Shown in pieces: positions 1 to 8,483 of a DNA stretch of 64,000 bases. The translations under genes and the position numbers were made by a program. Where the stretch lies: positions 124,001 to 188,000 of the forward strand of contig NZ_JACBFS010000002.1 in assembly GCF_022138605.1 (NCBI RefSeq). Reading direction: 5' to 3'. This DNA comes from Xanthobacter sp. NM-25 (lineage in GTDB: Bacteria > Pseudomonadota > Alphaproteobacteria > Rhizobiales > Xanthobacteraceae). The notes below the pieces were generated by a model that ran no database searches, was not told where the DNA came from, and saw nothing but the letters and a program-made list of their open reading frames with translations. How positions within the stretch are numbered: position 1 is the first letter of the stretch; each line of letters starts with the position of its first letter.

Positions 1-126
1 CATGTGCGCGCGGCCATCACCGCGGCCCTGCCCGGCGCCCGGGTGGTGGAGGGCGACACCTTCGGCTCGGTGGGCATCGGCCTCACCATCGAGGCCGGTC
101 GGCGTTTTGGCGCGGGCCAAAATTGA
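1..126 (+). CDS. C-terminal end of a probable Hsp70-like (YegD-type) protein, partial
   Basis: Only the last 41 codons are inside the window; the reading frame enters open at base 1 and stops with TGA at 124-126. The visible tail contains EGDTFGSVGIGL followed by a basic, glycine-rich end. This resembles the end of YegD-like Hsp70-family proteins, where a conserved GD-FGSVG segment lies near the C-terminus. The identification comes from a short tail and is tentative. The gene is co-directional with nothing nearby: the next gene, on the other strand, ends 67 bases away. Confidence 0.45.
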   Translation, partial: HVRAAITAALPGARVVEGDTFGSVGIGLTIEAGRRFGAGQN

Positions 127-193
127 AGTCGCAAAAGAAAAGGCGCGCGCCGGAGCACGGCACGCGCCAGAAAAATAGGGAACCTCTTGGCGC

Positions 194-415
194 TCAGTGC
201 GCGGCGATCGAGGCGTAGGTCGAGGCCGGAATGCGGAAGAAGCCGCGGCCGTTGGACAGCGCCTGGTAATAGGCGGAAGCGCCGGCCAGCAGGCGCTCGT
301 ACCACGCCTTCGGGCTCACGCCGTCCGGGCAGCTGTCGATGGTCCACACTTCCGCGTTGGGCTGGAAGCGCACGTGAATGAGAACGTTCTCGGCGGTCTC
401 GGCAACTTCAGACAT
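194..415 (-). CDS. Small conserved-looking protein of unknown function (73 aa)
   Basis: I do not recognise the family. The product is short and soluble, without a signal peptide or membrane segment, and has a mixed alpha/beta-looking sequence (MSEVAETAENVLIHVRFQPN...). The start at 415 is chosen over an in-frame ATG seven codons upstream because AAGGAG lies directly before it at normal spacing. Upstream on the same strand, centred at 572.5, is a perfect FNR/FixK box, and a TAGTCT hexamer sits at exactly the distance expected for an activated class II promoter. The gene may therefore be induced by low oxygen. That regulation is inferred from sequence; the biochemical role is unknown. Confidence 0.7.
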   Translation of the reverse strand: MSEVAETAENVLIHVRFQPNAEVWTIDSCPDGVSPKAWYERLLAGASAYYQALSNGRGFFRIPASTYASIAAH

Positions 416-537
416 GGAAAGCTCCTTGATGAACAAAGGGGCCGCCAGGGGCAGGCCGGATCAAAGAAGGCCCACCTTCTGCGCGGTTCCGGCCACGCAA
501 TCGGCGCCGCGCGGAGGGCGGAAAGCCTCCGTTTTCG

Positions 538-579
538 AGACTAGACACGGGCCATCGCCCAAACCTTGATCACGATCAA
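538..579 (-). promoter_or_regulatory. FNR/FixK-type box and matched -10 element
   Basis: TTGATCACGATCAA at 566-579 is a perfect TTGAT-N4-ATCAA palindrome, the consensus of FNR/Anr/FixK regulators. On the minus strand TAGTCT (538-543) is centred 32 bases downstream of the palindrome centre. This is the spacing of class II FNR-dependent promoters (box at -41.5), placing the start of transcription near 531. No comparable -10 lies at that distance on the plus strand, so the site most likely drives the small gene at 194-415. Confidence 0.65.
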
Positions 580-701
580 AAACCGCGCAACAGGCCGCCC
601 CTCGGCGCCGCGGCCCCTCTGCCGGCGGACGGAGAATGCCGCTAGACTTGCCTTCAAGCCCGCATCGCGCCCCGCTGTCGAACCTCACAGTCGAACCTCA
701 T

Positions 702-1271
702 ATGCGCCCGTTCCCCAAAGCTCGCGTGGATGCCCTGTGCGACGGCATCTTCGCCTTCGCCATGACCCTGCTGGTGGTGGACATCCGCCTGCCGGAGGGG
801 CTCGCCGTCACCACCTCCGCCGAGCTGGCGCAGCAGCTCACCCGCCTCACGCCCCAGGCGGTGGCCTATGTGATCTCGTTCTTCGTGCTGGCGGCGGAAT
901 GGCGCGCCACCATCGCCATCCGCCACGATACCGAGGCGGTCTCCGGGCGGGCGCTGCAGGTGTGGCTGTGGTTCCTGCTGTTCGTCACCATGGTGCCGTT
1001 CTCATCGGCACTGGTGGGGCGCTATGGGCACCTGCCCCTTGCGGTCTGGGTCTATGCCTTCAACATGGCGGGCCTCGGCCTGCTTTCGCTGCCCCTGCAT
1101 CGCATGGAAGTGCCCGCCGCCGTGCGCACGCAGGGCAGTGCCGGCCAGCGGCGCACCTTCCTGTTCATCGGCTCGGCGGTGGCCTCGGTGCTGGTGAGCC
1201 TGTGGGCGCCGAACTATGCCATGTACGCCTATCTGCTGAACGCCCTCGGCCGGGTGCCGCCGTTCCGCTGA
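702..1271 (+). CDS. TMEM175/DUF1211-family membrane protein (putative potassium channel)
   Basis: The N-terminal part carries the family hallmark near residues 7-28: an R..A.CDGIFAFAMTLLVVDI stretch (the family motif is RxxxFSDGVFAIAxTLLVLDI), followed by several hydrophobic segments through to the C-terminus. Bacterial TMEM175 homologues form potassium-permeable channels in the inner membrane; transport itself is inferred from the family. The ATG at 702 is preferred because the motif then lies at the very N-terminus, as in relatives; an ATG 66 bases upstream would add an unlike-looking leader. No clear ribosome-binding site is seen for either. The gene stands alone and converges on the next gene. 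Confidence 0.8.
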   Translation: MRPFPKARVDALCDGIFAFAMTLLVVDIRLPEGLAVTTSAELAQQLTRLTPQAVAYVISFFVLAAEWRATIAIRHDTEAVSGRALQVWLWFLLFVTMVPFSSALVGRYGHLPLAVWVYAFNMAGLGLLSLPLHRMEVPAAVRTQGSAGQRRTFLFIGSAVASVLVSLWAPNYAMYAYLLNALGRVPPFR

Positions 1272-1275
1272 CCCC

Positions 1276-1857
1276 TCAGCGCCGCCGGGCGCGGGGTTTC
1301 GGGTTGGCCGGCCCCTTCGCCGGGCCTTTGGCCCCCTTCGGCCAGCGCACCGGCCAGGTGGCGAGGTGGTCCACCAGCTCGAACAGGCCGAACTCATCCT
1401 CCAGCCCCGCCACCTTGCCGGCCACCGAAATGCCCGCCGCCCGCACGCTGTCCGGATCACCGGACACCAGAGGGTGCCAGAACGGCAGGTCCTTGCCCTC
1501 GTCCAGCAGCCGATAGGCGCAGGTGGGCGGCAGCCAGGAGAGGCTCGCCACCGCTTCCGGCGTCAGCCGCACGCAATCGGCCACCTGTTCGGAGCGGTGG
1601 GCATAATCGGCGCAGCGGCAGCTGTCCCTGTCGAACAGGCGGCAGGCCACATCCGTATAAGCGATGGCGCCGGAATCCTCGTCCTCCAACTTCACCAGGC
1701 AGCAGCGGCCACAGCCGTCGCACAGGCTCTCCCATTGCTCGGTGCTCATGGCCGCCAGGGGCGTGGTGCGCCAGAACGGTTTCCCCGTCTCGGGCGCGGC
1801 ATCGGGTGGCGGAGCGGCTGGCGCAGCGGCTGGCGTCTGGGCGGGCGATCGGCTCAT
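1276..1857 (-). CDS. YcgN-family cysteine-cluster protein (UPF0260)
   Basis: The protein has a Pro/Ala-rich N-terminal 40 residues and then the YcgN core: CDGCGRCC near residue 50, CRLFDRDSCRCADY, and a later single Cys. These cysteines match the zinc/iron-binding CxxCxxCC-type cluster of the family. Its biochemical role is not established. The start at 1857 is used because GGGAG precedes it; an ATG 81 bases upstream has no such signal. The C-terminus is basic and rich in Lys, Pro and Arg. It converges with the channel gene on its left and lies 141 bases upstream of the end of cysNC. Confidence 0.8.
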   Translation of the reverse strand: MSRSPAQTPAAAPAAPPPDAAPETGKPFWRTTPLAAMSTEQWESLCDGCGRCCLVKLEDEDSGAIAYTDVACRLFDRDSCRCADYAHRSEQVADCVRLTPEAVASLSWLPPTCAYRLLDEGKDLPFWHPLVSGDPDSVRAAGISVAGKVAGLEDEFGLFELVDHLATWPVRWPKGAKGPAKGPANPKPRARRR

Positions 1858-1998
1858 GGCTCCCTCTAAAGCATTTTCGAGCGCGCTGGCCACCGGTTCG
1901 CGTGAAGAAAATGCGGGAGGTCCATCAGCGAGAACCATCCCGCTGCGGAAGACCTCCCCGTGGACGCGCTACGGGGAGGGCAGATGACGCGCGGCGCC

Positions 1999-3909
1999 TC
2001 AGCCCAGATAGCCGCCAGCCTTGAGATAGGCGATGATCTGGTCGGCCATGGCCTCGGGCGCGGTGGCGCCGGCCTCCAGGCGGATCTCGGCGGCCTCGGG
2101 CGCCTCATAGGGGCTGTCGATGCCGGTGAAATTCTTGATCTGCCCGGCCCGCGCCCGCTTGTAGAGCCCCTTCACGTCGCGGCTTTCGGCCACCGCCAGG
2201 GGGGTATCCATGAAGATCTCGACGAACTCGCCCGCGCCCATCAGCTCGCGGGCCATCTGCCGCTCGGCGCGGAACGGCGAGATGAACGAGACCAGAGTGA
2301 TGAGGCCGGCATCCACGAACAGGCGGGCCACTTCCGCCACCCGGCGGATGTTCTCCACCCGGTCGGCATCGGTGAAGCCGAGGTCGCGGTTGAGGCCGTG
2401 GCGCACATTGTCGCCATCCAGCATGTAGGTATGCCGGCCCTCGGCATTGAGCTTCTTCTCGACCAGGTTCGCCACCGTGGACTTGCCGGCACCGGAGAGG
2501 CCGGTGAACCACAGCACCACCGGCTTCTGCCCCTTCATGGCGGCGCGGCTGTCCTTGGAGACGTTGAGCGCCTGCCAATGCACGTTGGTGGCGCGCCTCA
2601 AGCCGAAATCCACCATGCCGGCGCCGACCGTGAGGTTGCTCATGCGGTCGATGACGATGAAGGCGCCGGTCTCCGGCACATCGGCGAACGGATCGAAGGC
2701 GACGGGATCGTGGGTGGCGATATTCACCACCGCCACCTCGTTGAGGCCGAGGGTCTTGGCGGCAAGACGCTGGAAGGTGTTCACGTCCAGCTTGTGCTTG
2801 ATCTCGGTGATCTGCGCGCCCACCGTGCGGGTGCCCATCTTGATGAGATAGGGCCGGCCCGGCAGCAGCGGCTCGTCATGCATCCAGATGAGGTGGGCGG
2901 CGAACTGGTCCGACACCTCCGGCCGGTCGGCAGCGGCCGCCAGCACGTCGCCGCGGGAGACGTCCACCTCATCGGTGAGGGTCAGGGTCACCGCCTCGCC
3001 GGCGCCGGCCTCCTCCAAATCCCCGTCCTTGGTGACGATGGATCGGATGCGGCTGGTGGCGCCCGAGCCGGCCACCACCACCGCATCCCCCGGCCGCACC
3101 AGGCCCGACACGATGGTGCCGGAGAAGCCGCGGAAATCGAGGTTCGGCCGGTTCACCCACTGCACCGGCATGCGGAACGGCCGCGCCAAAGCGTTGCTCG
3201 CCACCTCCACCGCCTCCAGATGCTCCAGCAGGCTGGGGCCGGAATACCAGGGCGTGTTGGCGCTGCGGGTGATGACATTGTCGCCGAAGCGGGCGGAGAG
3301 CGGAATGGGCACCAGGGTCTCGAAGCCGAAATCGGCCGCGAATGCGGCATACTCGGCCACGATGGCGTCGAACCGCTCCTGCGAGAAATCGACGAGATCG
3401 ATCTTGTTGACCGCCAGCACCACGTGCTTCAGGCCCAGCAGCTTGACGATATAGGAGTGGCGCCGGGTCTGGGTGAGGATGCCCTGCCGGGCATCCACCA
3501 GGATCACCGCCAGATCGGAGTTGGAGGCCCCCGTCGCCATGTTGCGGGTGTATTGCTCGTGCCCGGGCGTGTCGGCGACGATGAATTTGCGCTTGTCGGT
3601 GGCGAAGAAGCGATAGGCCACGTCGATGGTGATGCCCTGCTCGCGCTCGGCGGCGAGGCCATCCACCAGCAGAGCGAAATCGAGGTCGTCCCCCACCGTG
3701 CCATGCTTGCGGGAATCCGAGGAGAGGGTGGCGAGCTGGTCCTCGAACAACAGCTTGGTGTCGTAGAGCAGCCGGCCGATGAGCGTGCTCTTGCCATCAT
3801 CCACGCTGCCGCAGGTGAGGAAGCGCAGCAGGCTCTTGTGCTCCTGGGCGGCGAGATAGGCGGAAAAATCGGCCTCGATCTGGGGCTGAATATCGGGCTT
3901 GGCGGTCAT
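1999..3909 (-). CDS. cysNC: Bifunctional sulfate adenylyltransferase subunit 1 / adenylylsulfate kinase
   Basis: This 636-residue fusion makes APS with CysD and then phosphorylates it to PAPS. The N-terminal GTPase (CysN) half shows the P-loop GSVDDGKST (residues 34-42), DTPGHEQ (113-119) and NKID (168-171), followed by elongation-factor-like beta-barrel domains. The C-terminal kinase (CysC) half starts near residue 460 with P-loop GLSGAGKST at about 470. The start codon overlaps the cysD stop by one base (TGATG), showing translational coupling. CysNC fusions are common in rhizobia and relatives, where PAPS serves sulfation or assimilation. No reductase genes (cysH, cysI) are in the window. 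Confidence 0.97.
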   Translation of the reverse strand: MTAKPDIQPQIEADFSAYLAAQEHKSLLRFLTCGSVDDGKSTLIGRLLYDTKLLFEDQLATLSSDSRKHGTVGDDLDFALLVDGLAAEREQGITIDVAYRFFATDKRKFIVADTPGHEQYTRNMATGASNSDLAVILVDARQGILTQTRRHSYIVKLLGLKHVVLAVNKIDLVDFSQERFDAIVAEYAAFAADFGFETLVPIPLSARFGDNVITRSANTPWYSGPSLLEHLEAVEVASNALARPFRMPVQWVNRPNLDFRGFSGTIVSGLVRPGDAVVVAGSGATSRIRSIVTKDGDLEEAGAGEAVTLTLTDEVDVSRGDVLAAAADRPEVSDQFAAHLIWMHDEPLLPGRPYLIKMGTRTVGAQITEIKHKLDVNTFQRLAAKTLGLNEVAVVNIATHDPVAFDPFADVPETGAFIVIDRMSNLTVGAGMVDFGLRRATNVHWQALNVSKDSRAAMKGQKPVVLWFTGLSGAGKSTVANLVEKKLNAEGRHTYMLDGDNVRHGLNRDLGFTDADRVENIRRVAEVARLFVDAGLITLVSFISPFRAERQMARELMGAGEFVEIFMDTPLAVAESRDVKGLYKRARAGQIKNFTGIDSPYEAPEAAEIRLEAGATAPEAMADQIIAYLKAGGYLG

Positions 3910-4817
3910 CAGAAATAGCCCTCCCGCTTCTTCTTCTCCATGGAGGCGGCCTCGTCATGGTCGATGAGCCGGCCGGCGCGCTCGGAGGTGCGGGCGGTGA
4001 GCATCTCGCGCACGATCTTTTCCAGGGTGTCGGCGTCGCTCTCCACCGCCGCGGTGAGCGGGTAGCAGCCCAGCGTGCGGAAGCGGATGTGCTTCATCTG
4101 CGGCTGTTCGCCGGGGGCGAGCGGCAGGCGCTCGTCATCCACCATGATGAGCTGGCCGCCCCGCTCCACCACTGGCCGATCGGCGGCGAAATACAGCGGC
4201 ACGATGGGGATGCGCTCGGCCAGGATATATTGCCAGATGTCGAGCTCGGTCCAGTTGGAGAGCGGGAACACGCGGATGCTCTCGCCGCCCTTCACCCGGG
4301 TGTTGTAGAGGTTCCACAGTTCCGGCCGCTGGGTCTTGGGGTCCCAACCGTGGTTGGCGGTGCGGAAGGAGAACACGCGCTCCTTGGCGCGGCTCTTCTC
4401 CTCGTCGCGGCGGGCGCCGCCGAAGGCCGCATCGAAGCCGTGGGCGGTGAGCGCCTCCTTCAGGGCCTCGGTCTTCATCACATGGGTATAAAGGGAGGAG
4501 CCGTGCTCGAACGGGTTGATGCCCTGCTTGAGCCCCTCCTGATTGGTGTGGACGATCAGCTCGAAGCCCAGTTCCTTGGCCATGCGATCGCGAAAGGCGA
4601 TCATCTCGCGGAACTTCCAGGTGGTGTCGATGTGCATCAGCGGAAACGGCGGGCGCGAGGGATAGAAGGCCTTCACCGCCAGATGCAGCATCACCGCCGA
4701 ATCCTTGCCGATGGAATAGAGCATCACCGGATTGCGGAACTCGGACGCCACCTCCCGCATGATGAAGATGGACTCGGCCTCCAGACGCTTCAGATGCGTC
4801 ATACGCTCGGACGACAT
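3909..4817 (-). CDS. cysD: Sulfate adenylyltransferase subunit 2
   Basis: CysD is the catalytic, PAPS-reductase-like subunit that joins ATP and sulfate to give adenosine 5'-phosphosulfate in complex with the CysN GTPase. The PP-loop SIGKDSAVML near residue 35 and the arginine-rich FGGARRDEEKSRAKER segment are diagnostic. The start at 4817 has AAGGAG 11 bases upstream; a second ATG five codons later also fits. The product is about 302 residues, normal for the family. It is the first gene of a cysD-cysNC pair and overlaps cysNC by one base. An AT-rich stretch upstream (about 4893-4949) with a palindrome is the likely control region. Confidence 0.97.
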   Translation of the reverse strand: MSSERMTHLKRLEAESIFIMREVASEFRNPVMLYSIGKDSAVMLHLAVKAFYPSRPPFPLMHIDTTWKFREMIAFRDRMAKELGFELIVHTNQEGLKQGINPFEHGSSLYTHVMKTEALKEALTAHGFDAAFGGARRDEEKSRAKERVFSFRTANHGWDPKTQRPELWNLYNTRVKGGESIRVFPLSNWTELDIWQYILAERIPIVPLYFAADRPVVERGGQLIMVDDERLPLAPGEQPQMKHIRFRTLGCYPLTAAVESDADTLEKIVREMLTARTSERAGRLIDHDEAASMEKKKREGYF

Positions 4818-4892
4818 CGACCCGGTTGCTCCTTCATGCCGCGACCCACCCCGCCGCGATTTCACTTGACCTACACGCCCATCCCGACAAAA

Positions 4893-4949
4893 TCCACACA
4901 AAATCGGCATGTAGAAATATATTACAGAATATTTCTGATTTTTAGAAGC
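4893..4949 (-). promoter_or_regulatory. AT-rich upstream region of cysD with 13-bp palindrome
   Basis: The surroundings are GC-rich, but this stretch is strongly AT-rich. CAGAATATTTCTG at 4925-4937 is a perfect palindrome around a TAT centre, and a TAATAT hexamer that could serve as -10 lies just beyond it toward cysD. A CysB-like or other LysR-type operator is possible; the factor is inferred, not identified. Confidence 0.4.
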
Positions 4950-6194
4950 TCAGCGCGTGAAGCCGGCCACCAGCTCCACATGGGGCGAAAAGCGGAACTG
5001 GTCCACCGGCATCACCGGCCCCAGCCGCCAGCCGCCCGCCACCAGGGTGCGGGCATCGCGGGCGAAGGTGGCCACGTTGCAGGAAACATAGACCAGCCGC
5101 TCCAGCTTGGACGCGGGCGTGCGGTGGGCCAACTCATGAGCCTGGGCCTCCGCCCCCTGGCGCGGCGGATCGATCACCACCGCCTCGAACGCCGCCAGCT
5201 CCTGCGCCATCAAAGGGCGGCGGAACAGGTCCCGGGCCTCGCCGCTCACCGTCTTCAGGCCCGGGGCATGGCTCGCCTGCATCATCGCCGCCACCGCCGC
5301 GGCATTGCTCTCCACCCCATGCACCCGGGCGCGATCCGCCAGCCTGAGCGCGAAAGTGCCGACGCCGCAGAACAGATCCGCCACCGTGCGGGCGCCTTCG
5401 GTGGCCTTCACCACGGCGGCGCTGAGCACCGCCTCGCCCTCGGCGGTGGCCTGCAGGAAGGCGGCGGGCGGCAGCGCCACCCGGGCCGCGCCCATGGCCA
5501 GCACCGGCGCCGCCCGCTGGAGAACCAGCTCGCCATGGCGGGTGAGCCGGGCAAGGTTGAAGCGCTCCGCCAGTTCCGCCACCGCGCCCAGCAGCGCCGG
5601 CGGCAGCGGGCCCGAGCCGCGCACATCCATATCGAGGCCGGTGTCGGTGGCGATCACCTGCAGATCCAGCGGCTTCTTGCGCGGCGCCAAGGCCGCCGCC
5701 ACCGCCTGCGCCGCCGGCAGCGCCCGGGCGAGGCTCGGCGCCAGCACCGGGCAGGCATCGAGCGCCACCATGGCGTGGGACTTGCGCTCGGCGAAGCCCA
5801 CCACGGTGCGCGCGCCATATTGGCGGGCATGGAAGATCACGCGCCGCCGGCCGGCGCCATGGGCGTCCACCACCGGCAGAATGTCCGCCTCCAGCCCCTC
5901 GCGCTTCAATGCCTCCTCCACCAGGGTGCGCTTCCAGGCGAGGTAGGGGGCGAGCGACCAGTGCTGCAGCAGGCAGCCGCCGCAGCGGCCGAAATGGGTG
6001 CATTCCGGCTCCACCCGCTCCGGGCTCGGCTGCATCAGCGCGACGATGCGGCCGCGCTCGCCCGCCACCTCGGCCCGCACCCGATCCCCGGGCAGGCCAT
6101 AGGGCACGAACACCGGGCCGGACGGCCCCTCGGCGACGCCATCGCCCTGGGCGCCCACGCGCCGCACGTCCAGTTCCAGCACCGCGTCACTCAC
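4950..6194 (-). CDS. Iron-sulfur class I SAM-dependent RNA (uracil-5) methyltransferase, RlmD/TrmA-like
   Basis: The 414-residue protein begins with a TRAM-like domain. CTHFGRCGGC and a later Cys in DACPVLAP supply the four ligands of a [4Fe-4S] cluster as in RlmD/RumA. DLFCGVGTFAL is the SAM-binding motif and YVSCNVATFARD carries the catalytic cysteine. Such enzymes methylate uridine C5 in 23S rRNA or tRNA; which RNA is modified here cannot be told. The start is GTG at 6194, which overlaps the tlyA stop codon (GTGA) and has GGGAG upstream, so the two RNA methyltransferase genes are translationally coupled. Confidence 0.9.
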   Translation of the reverse strand: MSDAVLELDVRRVGAQGDGVAEGPSGPVFVPYGLPGDRVRAEVAGERGRIVALMQPSPERVEPECTHFGRCGGCLLQHWSLAPYLAWKRTLVEEALKREGLEADILPVVDAHGAGRRRVIFHARQYGARTVVGFAERKSHAMVALDACPVLAPSLARALPAAQAVAAALAPRKKPLDLQVIATDTGLDMDVRGSGPLPPALLGAVAELAERFNLARLTRHGELVLQRAAPVLAMGAARVALPPAAFLQATAEGEAVLSAAVVKATEGARTVADLFCGVGTFALRLADRARVHGVESNAAAVAAMMQASHAPGLKTVSGEARDLFRRPLMAQELAAFEAVVIDPPRQGAEAQAHELAHRTPASKLERLVYVSCNVATFARDARTLVAGGWRLGPVMPVDQFRFSPHVELVAGFTR

Positions 6195-6913
6195 GCTCGT
6201 TCCGCTCCCAACAGAAATTCCACATTGCCGTCGCCACCGGTGATGGGCGAGGCCATCCGCCCGGTAACGCGCCAGCCCAGCCCCGCCACCGTGGCGGCGA
6301 TGTCCGTGCACACCTGCTCGCGCACCGCGTCATCGCGCACGATGCCCTTTTTCAGCGCCTCGCGGCCGGCCTCGAACTGCGGCTTCACCAGCGCCACCAG
6401 CCGCGCCCGGGGCGCGGCGAGCGCCAGCGCCGCCGGCAGCACCTGCTTCAGCGAGATGAAGGACACATCCACCACCACCAGATCCACCAGCCCGCCGATG
6501 GCCGCCGCATCAAGGCTGCGGATGTCGGTGCCCTCCATGAGGGTGACCGCCCCGTGGCCGCGCAGGCGGGCGTGGAACTGGTCCCGTCCCACATCCACCG
6601 CCACCACATGGGCGGCACCGGCCCGCAGCAGCGCCTCGGTGAAGCCGCCGGTGGAGGCGCCCACATCGAGCGCCCGGAGGCCTGAGGGATCGAGGGCGAA
6701 GGCCTCCAGCGCCGCATTGAGCTTCAGCGCGCCGCGCGAGACATAATCATGCACCGGCGCCGCCTCGATCCGCGCCTGCGCGTCCACCTCGGCGGAGGCC
6801 TTGGCCACCACCACCCCGTCCACGCGCACCAGCCCGGCGGCCACGGCGGCCTGGGCCCGCGCCCGGCTCTCGAACAGCCCGCGTTCCACCAACAATCGAT
6901 CGATGCGCATCAC
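6191..6913 (-). CDS. tlyA: TlyA-family rRNA (cytidine-2'-O)-methyltransferase
   Basis: The 240-residue product has an S4 RNA-binding domain at the N-terminus (MRIDRLLVERGLFESRARAQ, residues 2-21) and an FtsJ-like Rossmann methyltransferase domain with LDVGASTGGFTEALL near residue 82. TlyA enzymes methylate cytidines in 16S and/or 23S rRNA at subunit interfaces; the name hemolysin in older annotations is misleading. Two adjacent ATG codons (6913 and 6910) are possible starts. The last four bases overlap the GTG start of the downstream iron-sulfur methyltransferase gene, forming a two-gene RNA-modification operon. Confidence 0.92.
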   Translation of the reverse strand: MMRIDRLLVERGLFESRARAQAAVAAGLVRVDGVVVAKASAEVDAQARIEAAPVHDYVSRGALKLNAALEAFALDPSGLRALDVGASTGGFTEALLRAGAAHVVAVDVGRDQFHARLRGHGAVTLMEGTDIRSLDAAAIGGLVDLVVVDVSFISLKQVLPAALALAAPRARLVALVKPQFEAGREALKKGIVRDDAVREQVCTDIAATVAGLGWRVTGRMASPITGGDGNVEFLLGAERA

Positions 6914-7280
6914 CCGCGCCTTCTGTGTCCCCGTCCGGCTCCCGTCCGCCGGCGCGGAAGCTGGGGCGCCCCCGCGACGTCAAGCCGTGCCACGGCGCGT
7001 CGCAAGCCGGCGAGGGCCGTGATATGCGAAGGTGTCGAGCGACGCAAATTGACAAGCGCTGCAGTTCCCGGCGGAATGCGCCCAGGTCGCGGCAAAGTTG
7101 TCTGCGCCGCGCGGACACGTCGTGGATGGCGGGCCGGGATGGGGAATGATGCAGCAGTCGATCGGGGCGCAGACCGGCAACCACACCACGCGACCATGCC
7201 GGCGCACCGCACCGGACCATCCTGCCGCGTCTCGAACGCCCATTCCGCCCGGAGGCGGCCGCGCCCGCGCGACCAGGACC
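6914..7280. other. Intergenic stretch between divergent genes
   Basis: This 367-base stretch separates the leftward tlyA from the rightward secreted-protein gene. An open frame runs through its right half into the secreted protein, but its residues (many Arg, Thr, Pro, His) do not look coding. I see no RNA gene or convincing promoter motif. Confidence 0.4.
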
Positions 7281-7790
7281 ATGGGCCTGCTGGCGGGGCT
7301 GGTCGCGGGCAGCCTCGGCCTCGGCGCTCTACCCGCCGGAGCGGCGCGGGAACCGGCGAGCCAACGCGCCACCACCCCCAAGGACAATCGCGTCTGGGTG
7401 CTGGCCCGGGCCGACGACACGCTGGTGCTGCGCTATGGTGCGCCCGGCGCGGCCGACCCCGTGTTCGCGGTGGCCTGCCAGCCCAGCGCCGGGCTGCTGC
7501 AGTTCACGGTGGAGGTGACATCCGCCAAGATTCGCTCCGGCGACGGGGTGGCGGTGGCGCTGCAGGTGGGCAAAAGGCGGCTGGAGCTGGCCGCGTCCGC
7601 CTTCCGTGGCGCCACCGACGGCCAGGTGGTGGCGGAGGCCGCGGTGGCCTTGGAAGACCGGGTGCTGGACCTGTTCGCCGATGGCGAGATCCTCACCGTG
7701 CGCCTGCCCGGCTCCAACACCGCGTTTCCCTTGGCCGGCGCCAAGGCCAAGGTGGTGGATTTCCGCCGCGCCTGCCTCGGCCGCAAATGA
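7281..7790 (+). CDS. Putative secreted protein, first of a tandem paralogous pair
   Basis: The product has a hydrophobic leader ending in an AGAA-type cleavage site near residue 22 and a mature part of about 145 residues with two cysteines (VACQP and the C-terminal RACLGRK). I do not recognise a named family. It aligns along its whole length with the next gene, with shared features such as C.P near the middle and AK....F..AC at the end, so the pair arose by duplication. The start at 7281 has AGGA just upstream, but the leader then lacks basic residues. An in-frame ATG at 7146 would give a longer, arginine-containing N-region, so the start is uncertain. Confidence 0.6.
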   Translation: MGLLAGLVAGSLGLGALPAGAAREPASQRATTPKDNRVWVLARADDTLVLRYGAPGAADPVFAVACQPSAGLLQFTVEVTSAKIRSGDGVAVALQVGKRRLELAASAFRGATDGQVVAEAAVALEDRVLDLFADGEILTVRLPGSNTAFPLAGAKAKVVDFRRACLGRK

Positions 7791-7869
7791 ACCGGCGGCG
7801 GCGCGCGACCTGCTGTTTCTGTCCTGCGCACCGGCCCTGATCGGCGCGGTCTCACTGGAGCCTGCATCC

Positions 7870-8424
7870 ATGCGTCGCCCCTTCCACCCCCTTGCCTTGC
7901 GCGCCATTGCCTCGCGCCCACTTGCCCTGCGCCCACTTGCCCCCCGCCTGCGGCGCGCCGGCCGCGCCGCCGCCGGTGTCGCGCTGCTGATGGCGCTTAC
8001 CCTTCCGGCCGCGGCGCAGGAGAAGATGACCTGGCACACCCAGGACGGCAGCGACAACGCCGCGCTGGTGTTCGGCGTGCCCGAGAGCGAGGAGGTCATG
8101 GTCTTCTTCCTCTGCAAGCCGGGCGCGGAGGGCGTGACCGTGCAGAGCATGATCGGCTCCAAGGGGCTGGAGCGGGAATCCGCCGCCCGCCTGGTACTGT
8201 CCGGCTCCGGCGTGAAGAAGACGTTCGCCGGCAAGGCCATCGGCCATGACGAGAACACCCATGTGGATGTGGAGGCGCCGGCCCGGATGGCCGACGTGAA
8301 GGCGCTGCTGAAAGGCAGCGGCCTGCTCACCATCGAGGTGAAAGGCGCCCGCCAGCAGGTCGCCCTCACCGGCGCCAAGGCGGCCCTCGCCCAGTTCGAG
8401 ACGGCCTGCAAGGGCGAGCGCTGA
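7870..8424 (+). CDS. Putative secreted protein, second of a tandem paralogous pair
   Basis: This 184-residue protein has a long, arginine-rich signal region with a hydrophobic core and an ALTLPAAAQ cleavage site near residue 48, then a mature domain of about 135 residues with two cysteines (FLCKPG and ETACKGER). The mature domain is homologous to the preceding gene product. The N-region is built from short repeats in the DNA (GCGCCCACTTGCC occurs twice within 7914-7941), so it may have grown by slippage. No function is known to me; export to the periplasm is inferred. The gene ends just before a strong hairpin shared with convergent ureE. Confidence 0.7.
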   Translation: MRRPFHPLALRAIASRPLALRPLAPRLRRAGRAAAGVALLMALTLPAAAQEKMTWHTQDGSDNAALVFGVPESEEVMVFFLCKPGAEGVTVQSMIGSKGLERESAARLVLSGSGVKKTFAGKAIGHDENTHVDVEAPARMADVKALLKGSGLLTIEVKGARQQVALTGAKAALAQFETACKGER

Positions 8425-8444
8425 ACCGGCCAGACCGACACGCC

Positions 8445-8483
8445 CTGAGGCCGGGGCGCGTGGACCGCGCGCCCCGGCCTCAG
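8445..8483. terminator. Bidirectional hairpin between convergent genes
   Basis: Perfect 16-base arms CTGAGGCCGGGGCGCG (8445-8460) and its complement (8468-8483) form a very stable stem with a 7-base loop. It lies between the end of the secreted-protein gene and ureE and overlaps the ureE stop codon. There is no U-tract, so efficiency on either strand is uncertain. Confidence 0.6.

Noticed and set aside
1960..3918. Long plus-strand open frame (about 650 codons) over cysNC
   Set aside because: It is antisense to a certain gene, His/Gly/Ala-rich without any domain, and typical of frames that stay open by chance in high-GC DNA.
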